From NCBI RefSeq assembly GCF_014201515.1, contig NZ_JACHEQ010000004.1, forward strand, positions 1 to 64,000: DNA of 64,000 nt. The letters are read 5' to 3'. Both the position numbers and the translations under genes were made by a program. This stretch comes from Anoxybacillus mongoliensis (GTDB taxonomy: Bacteria > Bacillota > Bacilli > Bacillales > Anoxybacillaceae). Under the pieces are notes generated by a model that did no database searches, had not been told where the DNA came from, and worked only from the letters and a program-made list of their open reading frames with translations. The number at the start of each line of letters is the position of its first letter. Within the stretch, counting starts at the first letter, position 1. Positions 44,787 to 53,623 of this stretch are shown here, one piece after another.

Positions 44787-46676
44787 ATGTGTGGCTTTGT
44801 TGGGGTTATATATGATCAACCAAATCAAATATGCGGTGAATGGAAACAAACGTTTCGTCAGATGAATGATGCGATTGTTCATCGTGGACCAGATGACGAG
44901 GGATATTTTTTCGATGAGCATGTGCATTTTGCTTTTCGTCGTCTGAGCATTATTGATTTAGAGGCAGGTCACCAGCCGCTTTCCTATGAAAATGATCGAT
45001 ATTGGATTATTTTTAATGGAGAAATCTACAACTATATTGAATTGCGCGAGCAACTTGAGCAAAAAGGATATAAATTTACGACACATTCAGATACAGAAGT
45101 TATTTTAGCTTTATATGCTGAAACAAAAGAGGCTTGTGTTCAACAATTGCGCGGTATGTTTGCTTTCGTCATTTGGGACAAAGAAGAAAAAATAGTATTT
45201 GCTGCACGCGATCCGTTTGGTATTAAGCCATTTTTTTATACGATTGAAGATGATCGTCTTCTCGTTGCTTCGGAAAAGAAAAGCCTCTTATTAGCAATTG
45301 ATGGGGATATCAACAGAGAAGCACTCCATCATTATTTAACGTTTCAATATGTGCCAGAGCCACTTACAATGACAGCAAATATTTTTAGACTGAAGCCTGG
45401 GCATTATATCAAGAAAAAAATTGGCGAGCAACCGATGTTTGTTCGTTATTTTACCCCAACATTTACGCCGATCCATCAATCAGAAGAAAAGTGGATTAGT
45501 GATATTCGCGATGCACTATTCAAATCGATTGAAGTGCATATGCGTAGCGATGTGCCTGTCGGTTCTTTTTTATCCGGTGGGATTGATTCTTCCCTTGTTG
45601 TTGCGATAGCTAAACAATTTCATCCGCAGCTCGAGACATTTTCGGTTGGATTTGCTCGAGAAGGGTTTAGTGAAATAGATGTGGCGAAAGAAACAGCTGA
45701 TCAGCTACATGTTCGACATTACAGCTATATTATTTCTCCAGAAGAATACGTACAAGCACTTCCACGTATTATGTGGCATATGGATGACCCGCTTGCTGAT
45801 CCTGCCGCTGTCCCGCTTTATTTTGTCGCTCGTGAAGCGAGAAAGCGTGTGACGGTCGTTTTATCAGGTGAAGGGGCAGATGAATTATTTGGAGGTTACA
45901 ATATTTACCGTGAACCACATTCTTTACGCCTGTTTAATCATCTCCCTCAGCCGATAAAGCACGTATTACGCATGCTCGCTCGTCTTCTTCCAGAAGGAGT
46001 GAAAGGAAAAAGTTTTATCGAACGCGGTACGACACCATTGCGTGATAGATATATTGGCAACGCAAAAATGTTTGAGGAAAAAGAAAAAGCCCTTATATTA
46101 AAAGGATACAAGAGCGATTGGAAATATACGAACGTAACGAAACATTTATATGATGAAACAGCGTTATACGATCCCGTCGAACAAATGCAATATGTCGATT
46201 TGCATACGTGGTTATGTGGAGATATTTTGTTAAAGGCTGACAAAATGACGATGGCTCATTCGCTTGAGTTGCGTGTCCCGTTTTTAGACAAAGAAGTGTT
46301 CGCTGTAGCCAAGCATATCCCTGCCCATTTGAAAACAGCTAACGGTACAACAAAGTATATATTGCGGAAAGTGGCAGAAGGTATTGTTCCAGATCACGTA
46401 TTGCATCGTAAAAAACTCGGTTTCCCTGTTCCGATTCGTCACTGGTTAAAAGATGAACTGTACGATTGGGCAAAAATGATGATCCAACAAAGTGAAACGA
46501 ATCATTTATTCCATAAGCATGTGCTTTTGCAGTTGCTTAATGATCATGCGACAGGAAAAGCCGATTATAGTCGAAAATTATGGACGGTACTGATGTTTAT
46601 CGTTTGGCATGCCGTGTACGTAGAAGAAAAGTACGATTTTGCAAAGCCATCTCCGTTTCTCCGCTCTTATGCGTAA
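44787..46676 (+). CDS. asnB: Asparagine synthetase (glutamine-hydrolysing) AsnB
   Basis: A 629-aa two-domain enzyme. Cys2 of the processed N terminus MCGFVG is the glutaminase nucleophile; this fixes the start at 44787 (preceded by GGGGTG). The Ntn domain has IVHRGPDDEG and FNGEIYNY; the synthetase domain has the ATP-binding FLSGGIDSSLV (about residues 255-265) and LSGEGADELFGGY. The B. subtilis counterpart also follows metK. Its end overlaps the convergent glycosyltransferase gene by 10 bp, so no terminator fits between them. Confidence 0.93.
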   Translation: MCGFVGVIYDQPNQICGEWKQTFRQMNDAIVHRGPDDEGYFFDEHVHFAFRRLSIIDLEAGHQPLSYENDRYWIIFNGEIYNYIELREQLEQKGYKFTTHSDTEVILALYAETKEACVQQLRGMFAFVIWDKEEKIVFAARDPFGIKPFFYTIEDDRLLVASEKKSLLLAIDGDINREALHHYLTFQYVPEPLTMTANIFRLKPGHYIKKKIGEQPMFVRYFTPTFTPIHQSEEKWISDIRDALFKSIEVHMRSDVPVGSFLSGGIDSSLVVAIAKQFHPQLETFSVGFAREGFSEIDVAKETADQLHVRHYSYIISPEEYVQALPRIMWHMDDPLADPAAVPLYFVAREARKRVTVVLSGEGADELFGGYNIYREPHSLRLFNHLPQPIKHVLRMLARLLPEGVKGKSFIERGTTPLRDRYIGNAKMFEEKEKALILKGYKSDWKYTNVTKHLYDETALYDPVEQMQYVDLHTWLCGDILLKADKMTMAHSLELRVPFLDKEVFAVAKHIPAHLKTANGTTKYILRKVAEGIVPDHVLHRKKLGFPVPIRHWLKDELYDWAKMMIQQSETNHLFHKHVLLQLLNDHATGKADYSRKLWTVLMFIVWHAVYVEEKYDFAKPSPFLRSYA

Positions 46677-47794
46677 TGGGACTGGCGTTTGTGCATCACT
46701 TGTTCATAGTGGGAAAGAAGTTCGGTGAATATGCTGTTCCAGTCTTTCGTTTTTGCGTATTCCCGAGCGGCTTTCCCCATTTGTTTTCGTTTTTCTTTAT
46801 TTTCTAACATATATTCAATTGCTGCTCGCCAAGCGTTTAAATCATGAGGAGGGCACAATAAACCTGTTTGTTGCTCTTTCACAATTGTTGTCACGCCACC
46901 TCGATCTGCGCAAACAACCGGAGTGCCTGATGCGAATGATTCTAATACGACATTGCCAAACGTTTCTGTTGGTGATGGAAATGCTAGTACATCTGCGAAT
47001 GCATATGCTTCAGCGAGTGCCTCTCCGCTTAAAAAACCTGTAAACGTCACATTGCTTGGAGCTACTTGTTGTAATTGCCCTTTTAGCGGTCCGTCTCCAA
47101 CGATCATCCAACGAATAGAAGATGGCATTTGTTTGGCGAGTTGGATGAGTAAATCGACATTTTTTTCCCGCGCTAACCGTCCGACATATAAAACGATATA
47201 CGGTTCAGTAATGTCATATGCTTGTCGAAATGGCTGGTTGTCTTTTCTCGGATAAAATGTTGTGCAATCGACGCCGCGCGACCAAATGTGTAAGTTTGTA
47301 AAGCCACGCTGTTGCAAGTGATTGAGCGTTTCTTCAGAAGGAACGAAAATTTTTTCGGCAGAACGATGAAACCAATGCATATAACGCCAGAGCCACGGTG
47401 ATAAAAAATCGAGGTTGTAGTAGTGTAAGTATTGATCAAAATGGGTATGATAAGAAGCGACGAAGGGGATATTCATTTTTTTGGCATAATGCAAACCACA
47501 CAAACCAATATTAAATGGAGTAGCAATGTGGATGAGCGTTGGTCGAAATTGCTCTAGCTGCTCTCTTATAGTCATCGTGTTTGGGATTGCCAAACGACAT
47601 TCGGGATAAAGAAAAAAACGAAAGCTTTTGAAGTGATAAATACAATTTGTCGAAACATCTTCTGACCGCGTTTCCGGAGCGAAAACGCGGTATTCAACTT
47701 GGTGGTTTTCTAAAAAATCGACCCATCTTTTTAATGTACGGGCTACCCCGTTTACTTCAGGGGCGAATGTGTCAGTGAATAAAGCAATTTTCAT
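46667..47794 (-). CDS. GT4-family glycosyltransferase
   Basis: A 375-aa GT-B-fold glycosyltransferase. The N-terminal IALFTDTFAPEVNGVARTL with its glycine-rich loop, ASYHTHFDQYL, and the C-terminal VGDGPLKGQL and EX7E motif SPTETFGNVVLE place it with alpha-glycosyl/mannosyltransferases such as MgtA and the lipid glycosyltransferases. Acceptor and donor are unknown. ATG 47794 follows GGGAGGA. It is downstream of a PAP2 gene by 13 nt, and the two likely share a transcript. In B. subtilis an amino-acid permease (ytnA) occupies this place. Confidence 0.85.
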   Translation of the reverse strand: MKIALFTDTFAPEVNGVARTLKRWVDFLENHQVEYRVFAPETRSEDVSTNCIYHFKSFRFFLYPECRLAIPNTMTIREQLEQFRPTLIHIATPFNIGLCGLHYAKKMNIPFVASYHTHFDQYLHYYNLDFLSPWLWRYMHWFHRSAEKIFVPSEETLNHLQQRGFTNLHIWSRGVDCTTFYPRKDNQPFRQAYDITEPYIVLYVGRLAREKNVDLLIQLAKQMPSSIRWMIVGDGPLKGQLQQVAPSNVTFTGFLSGEALAEAYAFADVLAFPSPTETFGNVVLESFASGTPVVCADRGGVTTIVKEQQTGLLCPPHDLNAWRAAIEYMLENKEKRKQMGKAAREYAKTKDWNSIFTELLSHYEQVMHKRQSHYA

Positions 47795-47807
47795 GCCCAT
47801 TCCTCCC

Positions 47808-48326
47808 TTATAAAATGACAGAAAATGAAGCGACGCCAAACAACGTACCGAGCATACAACCAGCAAGCACATCAGACGGATAATGGAGCCCTAAATAAAT
47901 GCGCGAAACAGCGACACTACATGCGATCGGCAACAGCCAAATCATTAATGGTGGAGCGTATAATAAAAATGGAATAACGACAGAGAATGTGGCCGTCGTA
48001 TGTCCTGATGGAAATGAATGGTCAGTTAATGGGTTTTTTGTTACTTTCGTGTTATGCAGTGAAATATACGGTCGTTTGCGAGGATACATTTTTTTCATTA
48101 TTGCGACAGGAATATGGCTAAGTGCTAAAGCGATCGCACTTGCGATGGCAGTAGCGCGCCATTCATCACGCAATAACCAAATGGCTAGCATAACCGCTGT
48201 AATTGAAAATGTTGCGCCTCCGATGTGTGTAATCGAACGAAAATAGGCGTTTAGCCATTTCCGATCAAAATAACGATTAATGCTGTAAAACAACTTGCAT
48301 TCCCAATCGTACCATTTTCGTAACAT
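47808..48326 (-). CDS. PAP2-family membrane phosphatase
   Basis: A 172-aa integral membrane phosphatase with about five helices. All three PAP2 motifs are seen: KKMYPRKRPY (KX6RP), FPSGHTT and SRIYLGLHYPSDV, with catalytic His residues. Family members act on undecaprenyl diphosphate or phosphatidylglycerol phosphate. ATG 48326 follows AGGGGGAT; the upstream TTG is too near. Operonic with the glycosyltransferase, suggesting lipid-linked sugar metabolism (inference). Confidence 0.87.
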   Translation of the reverse strand: MLRKWYDWECKLFYSINRYFDRKWLNAYFRSITHIGGATFSITAVMLAIWLLRDEWRATAIASAIALALSHIPVAIMKKMYPRKRPYISLHNTKVTKNPLTDHSFPSGHTTATFSVVIPFLLYAPPLMIWLLPIACSVAVSRIYLGLHYPSDVLAGCMLGTLFGVASFSVIL

Positions 48327-48401
48327 AAGCAAATCCCCCTGAATTTATGATAAAATATATATGTTAAGTCAATAATAAAACAATGTAAAAATACCACGCT
48401 C

Positions 48402-48932
48402 TTATTTATTGCGTGGTTTGTTTAATTGAAGCGACTTATAATATTGTCCTTTTTCAACATATTCGCGGCGAATGCGTGCCATTTCACGCTCATCTTCTTC
48501 GGTTAATTCTCGAATCACTTTTGCAGGACGTCCGAATGCAAGTGTGCGTGGCGGGATTTTTTTTCCTTGAGGCACGAGGCTGCCAGCACCGATAAACGCA
48601 CCTTCACCAATTTCAGCACCGTCTAAAACGATCGAACCCATGCCGACGAGAGCGCCTTTTCTAATGATCGCACTATGTAAAATGACTTGATGACCAACGG
48701 TGACATCATCTTCAATGATGAGTGGATTGTTTGGACTTTGATGAAGGACAGAGTTGTCTTGAATGTTTACACGGTTACCGATGATTGTCGGCGCGACATC
48801 TCCGCGAATGACCGTGTTAAACCAAACGCTCGTTTCCTCTCCAATCGTTACATCACCTGTGATGGTAACGTAATCGGCGATGAACGCAGAAGATGCAATG
48901 TTTGGTGTATGTTCTTTATAAGGATAGATCAT
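48402..48932 (-). CDS. ytoA: Gamma-carbonic-anhydrase-like hexapeptide protein YtoA
   Basis: A 176-aa left-handed beta-helix protein. Metal-binding His residues are present in NSVLHQSP and VTVGHQVILHSAII, as in the gamma-carbonic anhydrase/PaaY/YrdA group; activity is unproven for YtoA. Hexapeptide repeats cover residues about 12-130, then a C-terminal helix. It is divergent from ytpA and keeps the B. subtilis position. Confidence 0.88.
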   Translation of the reverse strand: MIYPYKEHTPNIASSAFIADYVTITGDVTIGEETSVWFNTVIRGDVAPTIIGNRVNIQDNSVLHQSPNNPLIIEDDVTVGHQVILHSAIIRKGALVGMGSIVLDGAEIGEGAFIGAGSLVPQGKKIPPRTLAFGRPAKVIRELTEEDEREMARIRREYVEKGQYYKSLQLNKPRNK

Positions 48933-49014
48933 TTGACTCGTTCCTTTCGTTTCAATTTATTATATTTAGTGTACAAATTTTTCGGCTATTCGTAAATATA
49001 AAGGGGGGTAGTAT

Positions 49015-49833
49015 ATGTGGAAATGGGAAGGAGAAAACGCTAAAGGAACGATCGTGATCGTTCACGGTGCAGCTGAGCATCACGGTCGTTATAAATGGTT
49101 GATTGAAATGTTTCGCATGCACGGTTTTCACGTTGTTGCAGGAGATTTACCGGGGCAAGGAACGACATCACGCAGTCGAAGAGGACATATCGATTCATTT
49201 GACGAATATATTGAAGCAGTCGCAAGTTGGGTTCATGAAGCAAGCGTGTATGAACAGCCTATTTTTTTACTCGGTCACAGCATGGGTGGGCTCATTGTTA
49301 TTCGTACATTGCAAGAAAAGCGTCTTCCTGTGCGCGGTGTCATTTTATCTTCTCCATGTTTAGGGCTCGTTCATTATCCGTCCAAAGCACTTGAAATCGC
49401 CTCGCGCATTTTAAATATTATTCATCCGAAAAAGCGTTTTCCATCAGGGTTAACGGTAGAGATGGCTACCCGAAACGAAGAAGTGCGCGAGATGGACAAA
49501 AATGATTCATTATATGTGACGAAAGTGTCTGTTCGTTGGTATCGCGAGTTAGTCAAAGCCATTCGTATTGCTCATGAGAAAATTGCAGATTTGCCAGACG
49601 TTCCGATGCTTGTCATGCAAGCAGGAGATGATAAAATTGTCGATAAAAGTGCAGTGAAAACATGGTTTGATCAGCTGACGGTAAGCGAAAAAGTGTATAA
49701 AGAATGGCCAAAACTATATCACGAGATTTTTAACGAACTTGAACGTGAACAAGTATTTTTATATGCCCATACGTTTTTAACGTTGCAACTGCAAAGAGGT
49801 GAGCTTATTGAGCGTTCCAACAAATCCGTTTAG
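49015..49833 (+). CDS. ytpA: Alpha/beta hydrolase YtpA (phospholipase/monoacylglycerol lipase-like)
   Basis: A 272-aa Hydrolase_4 lipase. IVHGAAEHHGRY (oxyanion region), nucleophile elbow GHSMGGLI (Ser near residue 91), Asp in MQAGDDKIVD and His in LYHEIFNE form the triad. B. subtilis YtpA is a lysophospholipase-type enzyme linked to bacilysocin formation. The stop overlaps ytpB, so both are one operon, as in B. subtilis. Confidence 0.9.
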   Translation: MWKWEGENAKGTIVIVHGAAEHHGRYKWLIEMFRMHGFHVVAGDLPGQGTTSRSRRGHIDSFDEYIEAVASWVHEASVYEQPIFLLGHSMGGLIVIRTLQEKRLPVRGVILSSPCLGLVHYPSKALEIASRILNIIHPKKRFPSGLTVEMATRNEEVREMDKNDSLYVTKVSVRWYRELVKAIRIAHEKIADLPDVPMLVMQAGDDKIVDKSAVKTWFDQLTVSEKVYKEWPKLYHEIFNELEREQVFLYAHTFLTLQLQRGELIERSNKSV

Positions 49834-50878
49834 TCTCATGCGAGCTGTGTATCGTCGCGTTTTTCCGCTTGTTCACCGCGAACTAGCTGTTTGGAAAAAA
49901 AGAGCAGAAGCTATTCCGGATGAAGAATTGCGCAAACAAGCGTTAGCGAGCATCGCGACAAAAACGTTTCATTGCGAGGGAGGCGCGATTTTATCGTTGC
50001 TTGCAGGAAAAGAAATGGAGCGATGCATTCGTTTTATCGTTGCTTATCAAACGATTAGTGATTATCTAGATAATTTATGCGATCGTAGCACGTCGCTTGA
50101 CCCGACTGACTTTCGTGCGTTGCACGATTCGATGATCCATGCGTTAACTATCGGGGCAAAAAAAGAGGCATATTATCGTTATCGTACCGAACAAGATGAC
50201 GGTGGCTACTTGCATGCCCTTGTCGATACGTGCCAAGAAATGTTGCAAGGAGTTCAACATTATGAAGTGATCGCTCCATTTTTACATGAACTTGCATCAT
50301 ATTATTGTGACTTACAAGTACATAAACATGTAAAAAAAGAAGAGCGCATTCCGCGCTTGAAGCAATGGTTTGCTAAGCATGAAGCATCGTTGCCGAAAAT
50401 GGAGTGGTACGAATTTTCCGCTTGCTCTGGTTCGACGCTCGGTATTTTTTGTTTAGTCGCTTACGCTTATAACGACTCGTTTGATATTCGCCTCGCTGAA
50501 CGGGTACGGAATAGCTATTTTCCATATGTACAAGGGCTGCACATTTTGCTTGATTATTTCATTGATCAAGAAGAAGACCGACAAGGTGGAGATTTAAATT
50601 TTTGCTTTTATTATCCGAATGAGGAGACATTATTTGCTCGTTTACGTCATTTCATTGAAGAAGCAGAACGCCATATTGCACAGTTGCCGCATCGTGAATT
50701 TCACCGCTTTATTCATCGTGGCTTGCTCGGATTATATTTATCAGATGAAAAAGTGCATGAGCAAGAAACGATTCGTAAGCTAGCGAAACAATTGTTGCGC
50801 GCTGGTGGCATGACATCTCACTTCTTTTACTGGAACGGCAGAATGTATCGAAAATGGCAAAGATGGATGTATGTATGA
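49808..50878 (+). CDS. ytpB: Tetraprenyl-beta-curcumene synthase YtpB
   Basis: A 356-aa large-terpene cyclase (DUF2600). The Asp-rich DYLDNLCDRSTSLDP (about residues 85-99) and DYFIDQEEDRQGGD sites and KTFHCEGG are conserved with B. subtilis YtpB, which cyclises a C35 polyprenyl diphosphate to the precursor of baciterpenol/sesquarterpenes found in spores. The start is TTG 49808 (MSVPTNPFSLM, similar to B. subtilis MDVP...), 5 nt after AGAGGTGA; a GTG nine bases earlier overlaps that site. Confidence 0.93.
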   Translation: MSVPTNPFSLMRAVYRRVFPLVHRELAVWKKRAEAIPDEELRKQALASIATKTFHCEGGAILSLLAGKEMERCIRFIVAYQTISDYLDNLCDRSTSLDPTDFRALHDSMIHALTIGAKKEAYYRYRTEQDDGGYLHALVDTCQEMLQGVQHYEVIAPFLHELASYYCDLQVHKHVKKEERIPRLKQWFAKHEASLPKMEWYEFSACSGSTLGIFCLVAYAYNDSFDIRLAERVRNSYFPYVQGLHILLDYFIDQEEDRQGGDLNFCFYYPNEETLFARLRHFIEEAERHIAQLPHREFHRFIHRGLLGLYLSDEKVHEQETIRKLAKQLLRAGGMTSHFFYWNGRMYRKWQRWMYV

Positions 50879-50920
50879 GAAAATCGCTGTATAATGAAAG
50901 AAAAGAAAAGAGGGATGATC

Positions 50921-51484
50921 ATGTCGTTGCCTCGCTTTTCGCATGTGACGTATGAACAATATTTAATGATGCGCCAAAATAGTGATGAAAGGTTAGAATA
51001 CATTAATGGTATTGTTTATATGACTCCTTCGCCTAGCATTCAGCATCAACTTGTATCGAGCAATCTTCATACGATATTTGGGAATTATTTAAAAAGAAAG
51101 ACATGTAAAGTATTTGCGGCTCCAACAGATATTGAATTAGTGAGTGAGAAATGTTCTGAGCGAAAACTTGTCATTCCTGATTTAAGCATTATTTGTGATC
51201 CATCAGGATTTACAGACACAAAATATGTTGGCGTTCCAACGTTAATTGTTGAAATATTGAGCCCTTCCAATCAAGCGCATGATTTAGTAACGAAATTTAA
51301 TTTATATATGGAATATGGTGTAAAAGAATATTGGATCGTTAATCCGATGAAACAAGCAGTTACCGTTTATGCATTAAATGAAGACGGGTTGTACGAGCAG
51401 GCAGATATTAAGGTGAGCATAGGGATTGTTCAATCTGTTTACTTTTCGGATTTGTTTGTTGATTTAGAAGAAATATTTCACTAA
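50921..51484 (+). CDS. Uma2-family (DUF820) putative endonuclease
   Basis: A 187-aa PD-(D/E)XK-fold protein of the Uma2 family. The nuclease core is visible as RLEYINGIVYM, IPDLSIICDP and PTLIVEILSPSNQAHDLVTKFNLYMEYGVKEYWIVNP, with the D...EIxS...K pattern. Members are common in Cyanobacteria and present sporadically in Bacillales; their role is unknown. ATG 50921 follows AGAGGGATG. A TATAAT lies at 50889-50894. It has no partner gene and interrupts the otherwise syntenic ytpB-ytqB order. Confidence 0.85.
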   Translation: MSLPRFSHVTYEQYLMMRQNSDERLEYINGIVYMTPSPSIQHQLVSSNLHTIFGNYLKRKTCKVFAAPTDIELVSEKCSERKLVIPDLSIICDPSGFTDTKYVGVPTLIVEILSPSNQAHDLVTKFNLYMEYGVKEYWIVNPMKQAVTVYALNEDGLYEQADIKVSIGIVQSVYFSDLFVDLEEIFH

Positions 51485-51490
51485 CTAAAC

Positions 51491-51526
51491 AAAAGTAGCG
51501 ATAGGGAGAACTGATCGCTACTTTTT
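51491..51526. terminator. Terminator after the Uma2 gene (bidirectional)
   Basis: AAAAGTAGCGAT / ATCGCTACTTTT with an 11-nt loop and T run; convergent mnmM ends at its edge. Confidence 0.85.
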
Positions 51527-52098
51527 TATCTCTTCTCAATCGCGACGATAAACGGTGGATAGTTGACTTGATTCATAAATTCGTATCGAATGACATGCGC
51601 GCGTTGTTGATCGATTGTTGAGACGTATTGCAAAAGGGCATCACGTTCGATCGCTCCTTCGGGATGGCCGTGGTAAATGACGAGGACAATCATTCCTTCA
51701 GGAGCCATGATTTCAAGCAATTGTTCAATCGCAGCAATTGTTGAGTTTGGCTTTGTGACAATTTGTTTATCTCCCCCGGGCAAATAACCGAGATTAAACA
51801 TCGCACCGGTTATGCGTCCTTTATATTCGAGAGGGATATGCGCATCAAGTTCTGCGTGGCTTGCTTGCACAAGCGTGACCCGTGCTTCCATATGATGTTC
51901 GCGCAATCGTTTTGTCGTATTTTCAATCGCTTGTGCTTGAATGTCGAACCCGAACACATGTCCAGACGATCCGACACGTTCAGCTAAGTAAAGCGTATCA
52001 TGACCGTTACCAACCGTTGCATCGACGACGATATCCCCTTCTTTGACCGCTAAGTCGATAAGCGAGCGCGCAAACGGTAAAATGCGCATTAGTTTCAT
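51526..52098 (-). CDS. mnmM: tRNA wobble-uridine methyltransferase MnmM (YtqB)
   Basis: A 190-aa class I SAM-dependent methyltransferase. Motif I VVDATVGNGHDT (residues about 24-35), motif II FGFDIQ, and NLGYLPGGDK are conserved. B. subtilis YtqB (MnmM) methylates nm5s2U to mnm5s2U at the wobble base of tRNAs. It begins at the last base of the ytqA stop (TAATG). Confidence 0.88.
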   Translation of the reverse strand: MKLMRILPFARSLIDLAVKEGDIVVDATVGNGHDTLYLAERVGSSGHVFGFDIQAQAIENTTKRLREHHMEARVTLVQASHAELDAHIPLEYKGRITGAMFNLGYLPGGDKQIVTKPNSTIAAIEQLLEIMAPEGMIVLVIYHGHPEGAIERDALLQYVSTIDQQRAHVIRYEFMNQVNYPPFIVAIEKR

Positions 52099-53048
52099 TA
52101 TTTTTCTTCCTTTCGCACATATTTTTTTCCTTGATAGCTATTACGTCGCTCTAGTTCAGCATCGATGGCGTTTAACACTTCCCATTTGTTGACGCTCCAC
52201 ATCGGACCGATCATTAAATCGATTGGGCCGTCACCTGTAATGCGATGAACGATCATTTCTGGCGGCAATACTTCTAACTGATCGCAAACGAGTTGAACAT
52301 ACTCATCGAACGTTAAAAAGCGGAGCATTCCTTTTTCGTATTGCTTCACCATCGGCGTTCCTTTTAACAAATGAAGCAAATGGATTTTAATGCCCTGTAC
52401 ATCTAAATGCGCGACCGTCTTTGCTGTTTCCATCATCATGTCATACGTTTCAAGCGGCAATCCGTTAATAATATGGGCACAAACACGAATACCGTGTTTG
52501 CGTAGCTTTTGTACCCCTTCTACATAGCACGAAAAGTCGTGTGCGCGGTTAATTAAAGCAGCCGTTTGTTCATGAACAGTTTGTAAGCCAAGCTCGACCC
52601 ATAAATACGTTCGTTCATTCAATTCGGCTAAATACTCAACGACATCATCTGGCAAACAGTCAGGTCGTGTAGCGATTGATAAACCGACGACACCGTCTAA
52701 ATGTAACACCGATTCGAATTTTTCACGCAAGACGTCAACGGGTGCATGCGTATTTGTGAACGCTTGAAAATAGGCGATGTATTTGCCATCTTTCCATTTC
52801 GTATGCATTTTTTCTTTAATCGTATGAAATTGTGTCACTAAATCGTCTGTTCGTCTGCCAGCAAAATCACCGGAACCCGCAGCGCTACAAAATGTGCAAC
52901 CGCCATACGCGACCGTGCCGTCGCGATTTGGACAGTCAAATCCTGCATCAAGCGACACTTTAAACACTTTTTCGCCGAACGTTTGGCGTAAATGATAATT
53001 CCATGTATGGTACCGTTTATTGTCGTTTGTATATGGAAAAGGATTCAT
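52098..53048 (-). CDS. ytqA: Radical SAM protein YtqA
   Basis: A 316-aa radical SAM enzyme (TIGR01212 type). The iron-sulfur motif is the Cys cluster CPNRDGTVAYGGCTFC near residues 39-54, with an extended spacing between the first two Cys. Coupling to mnmM suggests it acts in the same tRNA U34 modification path (inference; recent work links YtqA to this route). ATG 53048 follows AGGTGA; a GTG three codons earlier is possible. Confidence 0.9.
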   Translation of the reverse strand: MNPFPYTNDNKRYHTWNYHLRQTFGEKVFKVSLDAGFDCPNRDGTVAYGGCTFCSAAGSGDFAGRRTDDLVTQFHTIKEKMHTKWKDGKYIAYFQAFTNTHAPVDVLREKFESVLHLDGVVGLSIATRPDCLPDDVVEYLAELNERTYLWVELGLQTVHEQTAALINRAHDFSCYVEGVQKLRKHGIRVCAHIINGLPLETYDMMMETAKTVAHLDVQGIKIHLLHLLKGTPMVKQYEKGMLRFLTFDEYVQLVCDQLEVLPPEMIVHRITGDGPIDLMIGPMWSVNKWEVLNAIDAELERRNSYQGKKYVRKEEK

Positions 53049-53172
53049 GTTTATCACCTCGCATCATTTTAGCATTGTAGCACGTTTCAAGCGTGAAACT
53101 CAATGGTGCTGTGATAAACGACAAAAAAATGTACAAACTATAAAGCGATAGAGAAGAAAGGAAGGGATGCGT

Positions 53173-53436
53173 ATGGCAACAAGACAGTCGATGGATGAAT
53201 TTTTGCAGCATTGTGAAGATGTGCTTCGCTATGCAAAAGAGCAATATACAGAAGCAAGCAAGCTTGAACATTATAACGATACAGAATATGTAAAAGCCCA
53301 GCAAATGCTCGAACATGCGGTGACCGATTTGGCGCATTTTTCGTTAAGTTGTAACGCCCAGCAGCGCGAACAATTACATCGCATGCGCCTGCAGCTTGAA
53401 CAATTACAAAACGATATGATTTTACTTCGTCACTAG
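53173..53436 (+). CDS. ytzC: Small helical protein YtzC (DUF2524)
   Basis: An 87-aa, almost fully helical protein with heptad character (residues about 35-85, rich in Gln, Leu and Glu), resembling B. subtilis YtzC of unknown function. ATG 53173 is about 6 nt after GAAGGGA; an ATG two codons earlier abuts that site. It is divergent from ytqA. Confidence 0.78.
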   Translation: MATRQSMDEFLQHCEDVLRYAKEQYTEASKLEHYNDTEYVKAQQMLEHAVTDLAHFSLSCNAQQREQLHRMRLQLEQLQNDMILLRH

Positions 53437-53446
53437 GAGGAAAACG

Positions 53447-53587
53447 ATGAAAAAACGTTCAAAACAAAACAATCCAGAACAAAAAACGTTGCATGCGAAA
53501 GATTTTGGTGATCCGATAAAAGAAGTGAAACAAAGGAATGCGAAAAAAGGGCAAGAAGCAAAGGCAGAATATCATAATGAAACGTAA
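53447..53587 (+). CDS. Small basic protein, 46 aa
   Basis: A very hydrophilic 46-aa product (Lys, Gln, Asn and Glu rich; MKKRSKQNNPEQKTLHAKD...) with a perfect AGGAGG 6 nt upstream, 10 nt after ytzC. It lacks hydrophobic segments and Cys; such composition recalls small spore-associated proteins, but no known SASP family was recognised. It is probably co-transcribed with ytzC. Confidence 0.65.
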   Translation: MKKRSKQNNPEQKTLHAKDFGDPIKEVKQRNAKKGQEAKAEYHNET

Positions 53588-53590
53588 TTT

Positions 53591-53615
53591 CCCCACTCGG
53601 ACATGCTCCGGGTGG
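53591..53615. terminator. GC-rich hairpin after the small basic gene
   Basis: CCCCACTCGGA / TCCGGGTGGGG with a 5-nt loop, between convergent genes. No proper T run follows on either strand, so termination is less certain. Confidence 0.55.
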
Positions 53616-53623
53616 GGGATAGT

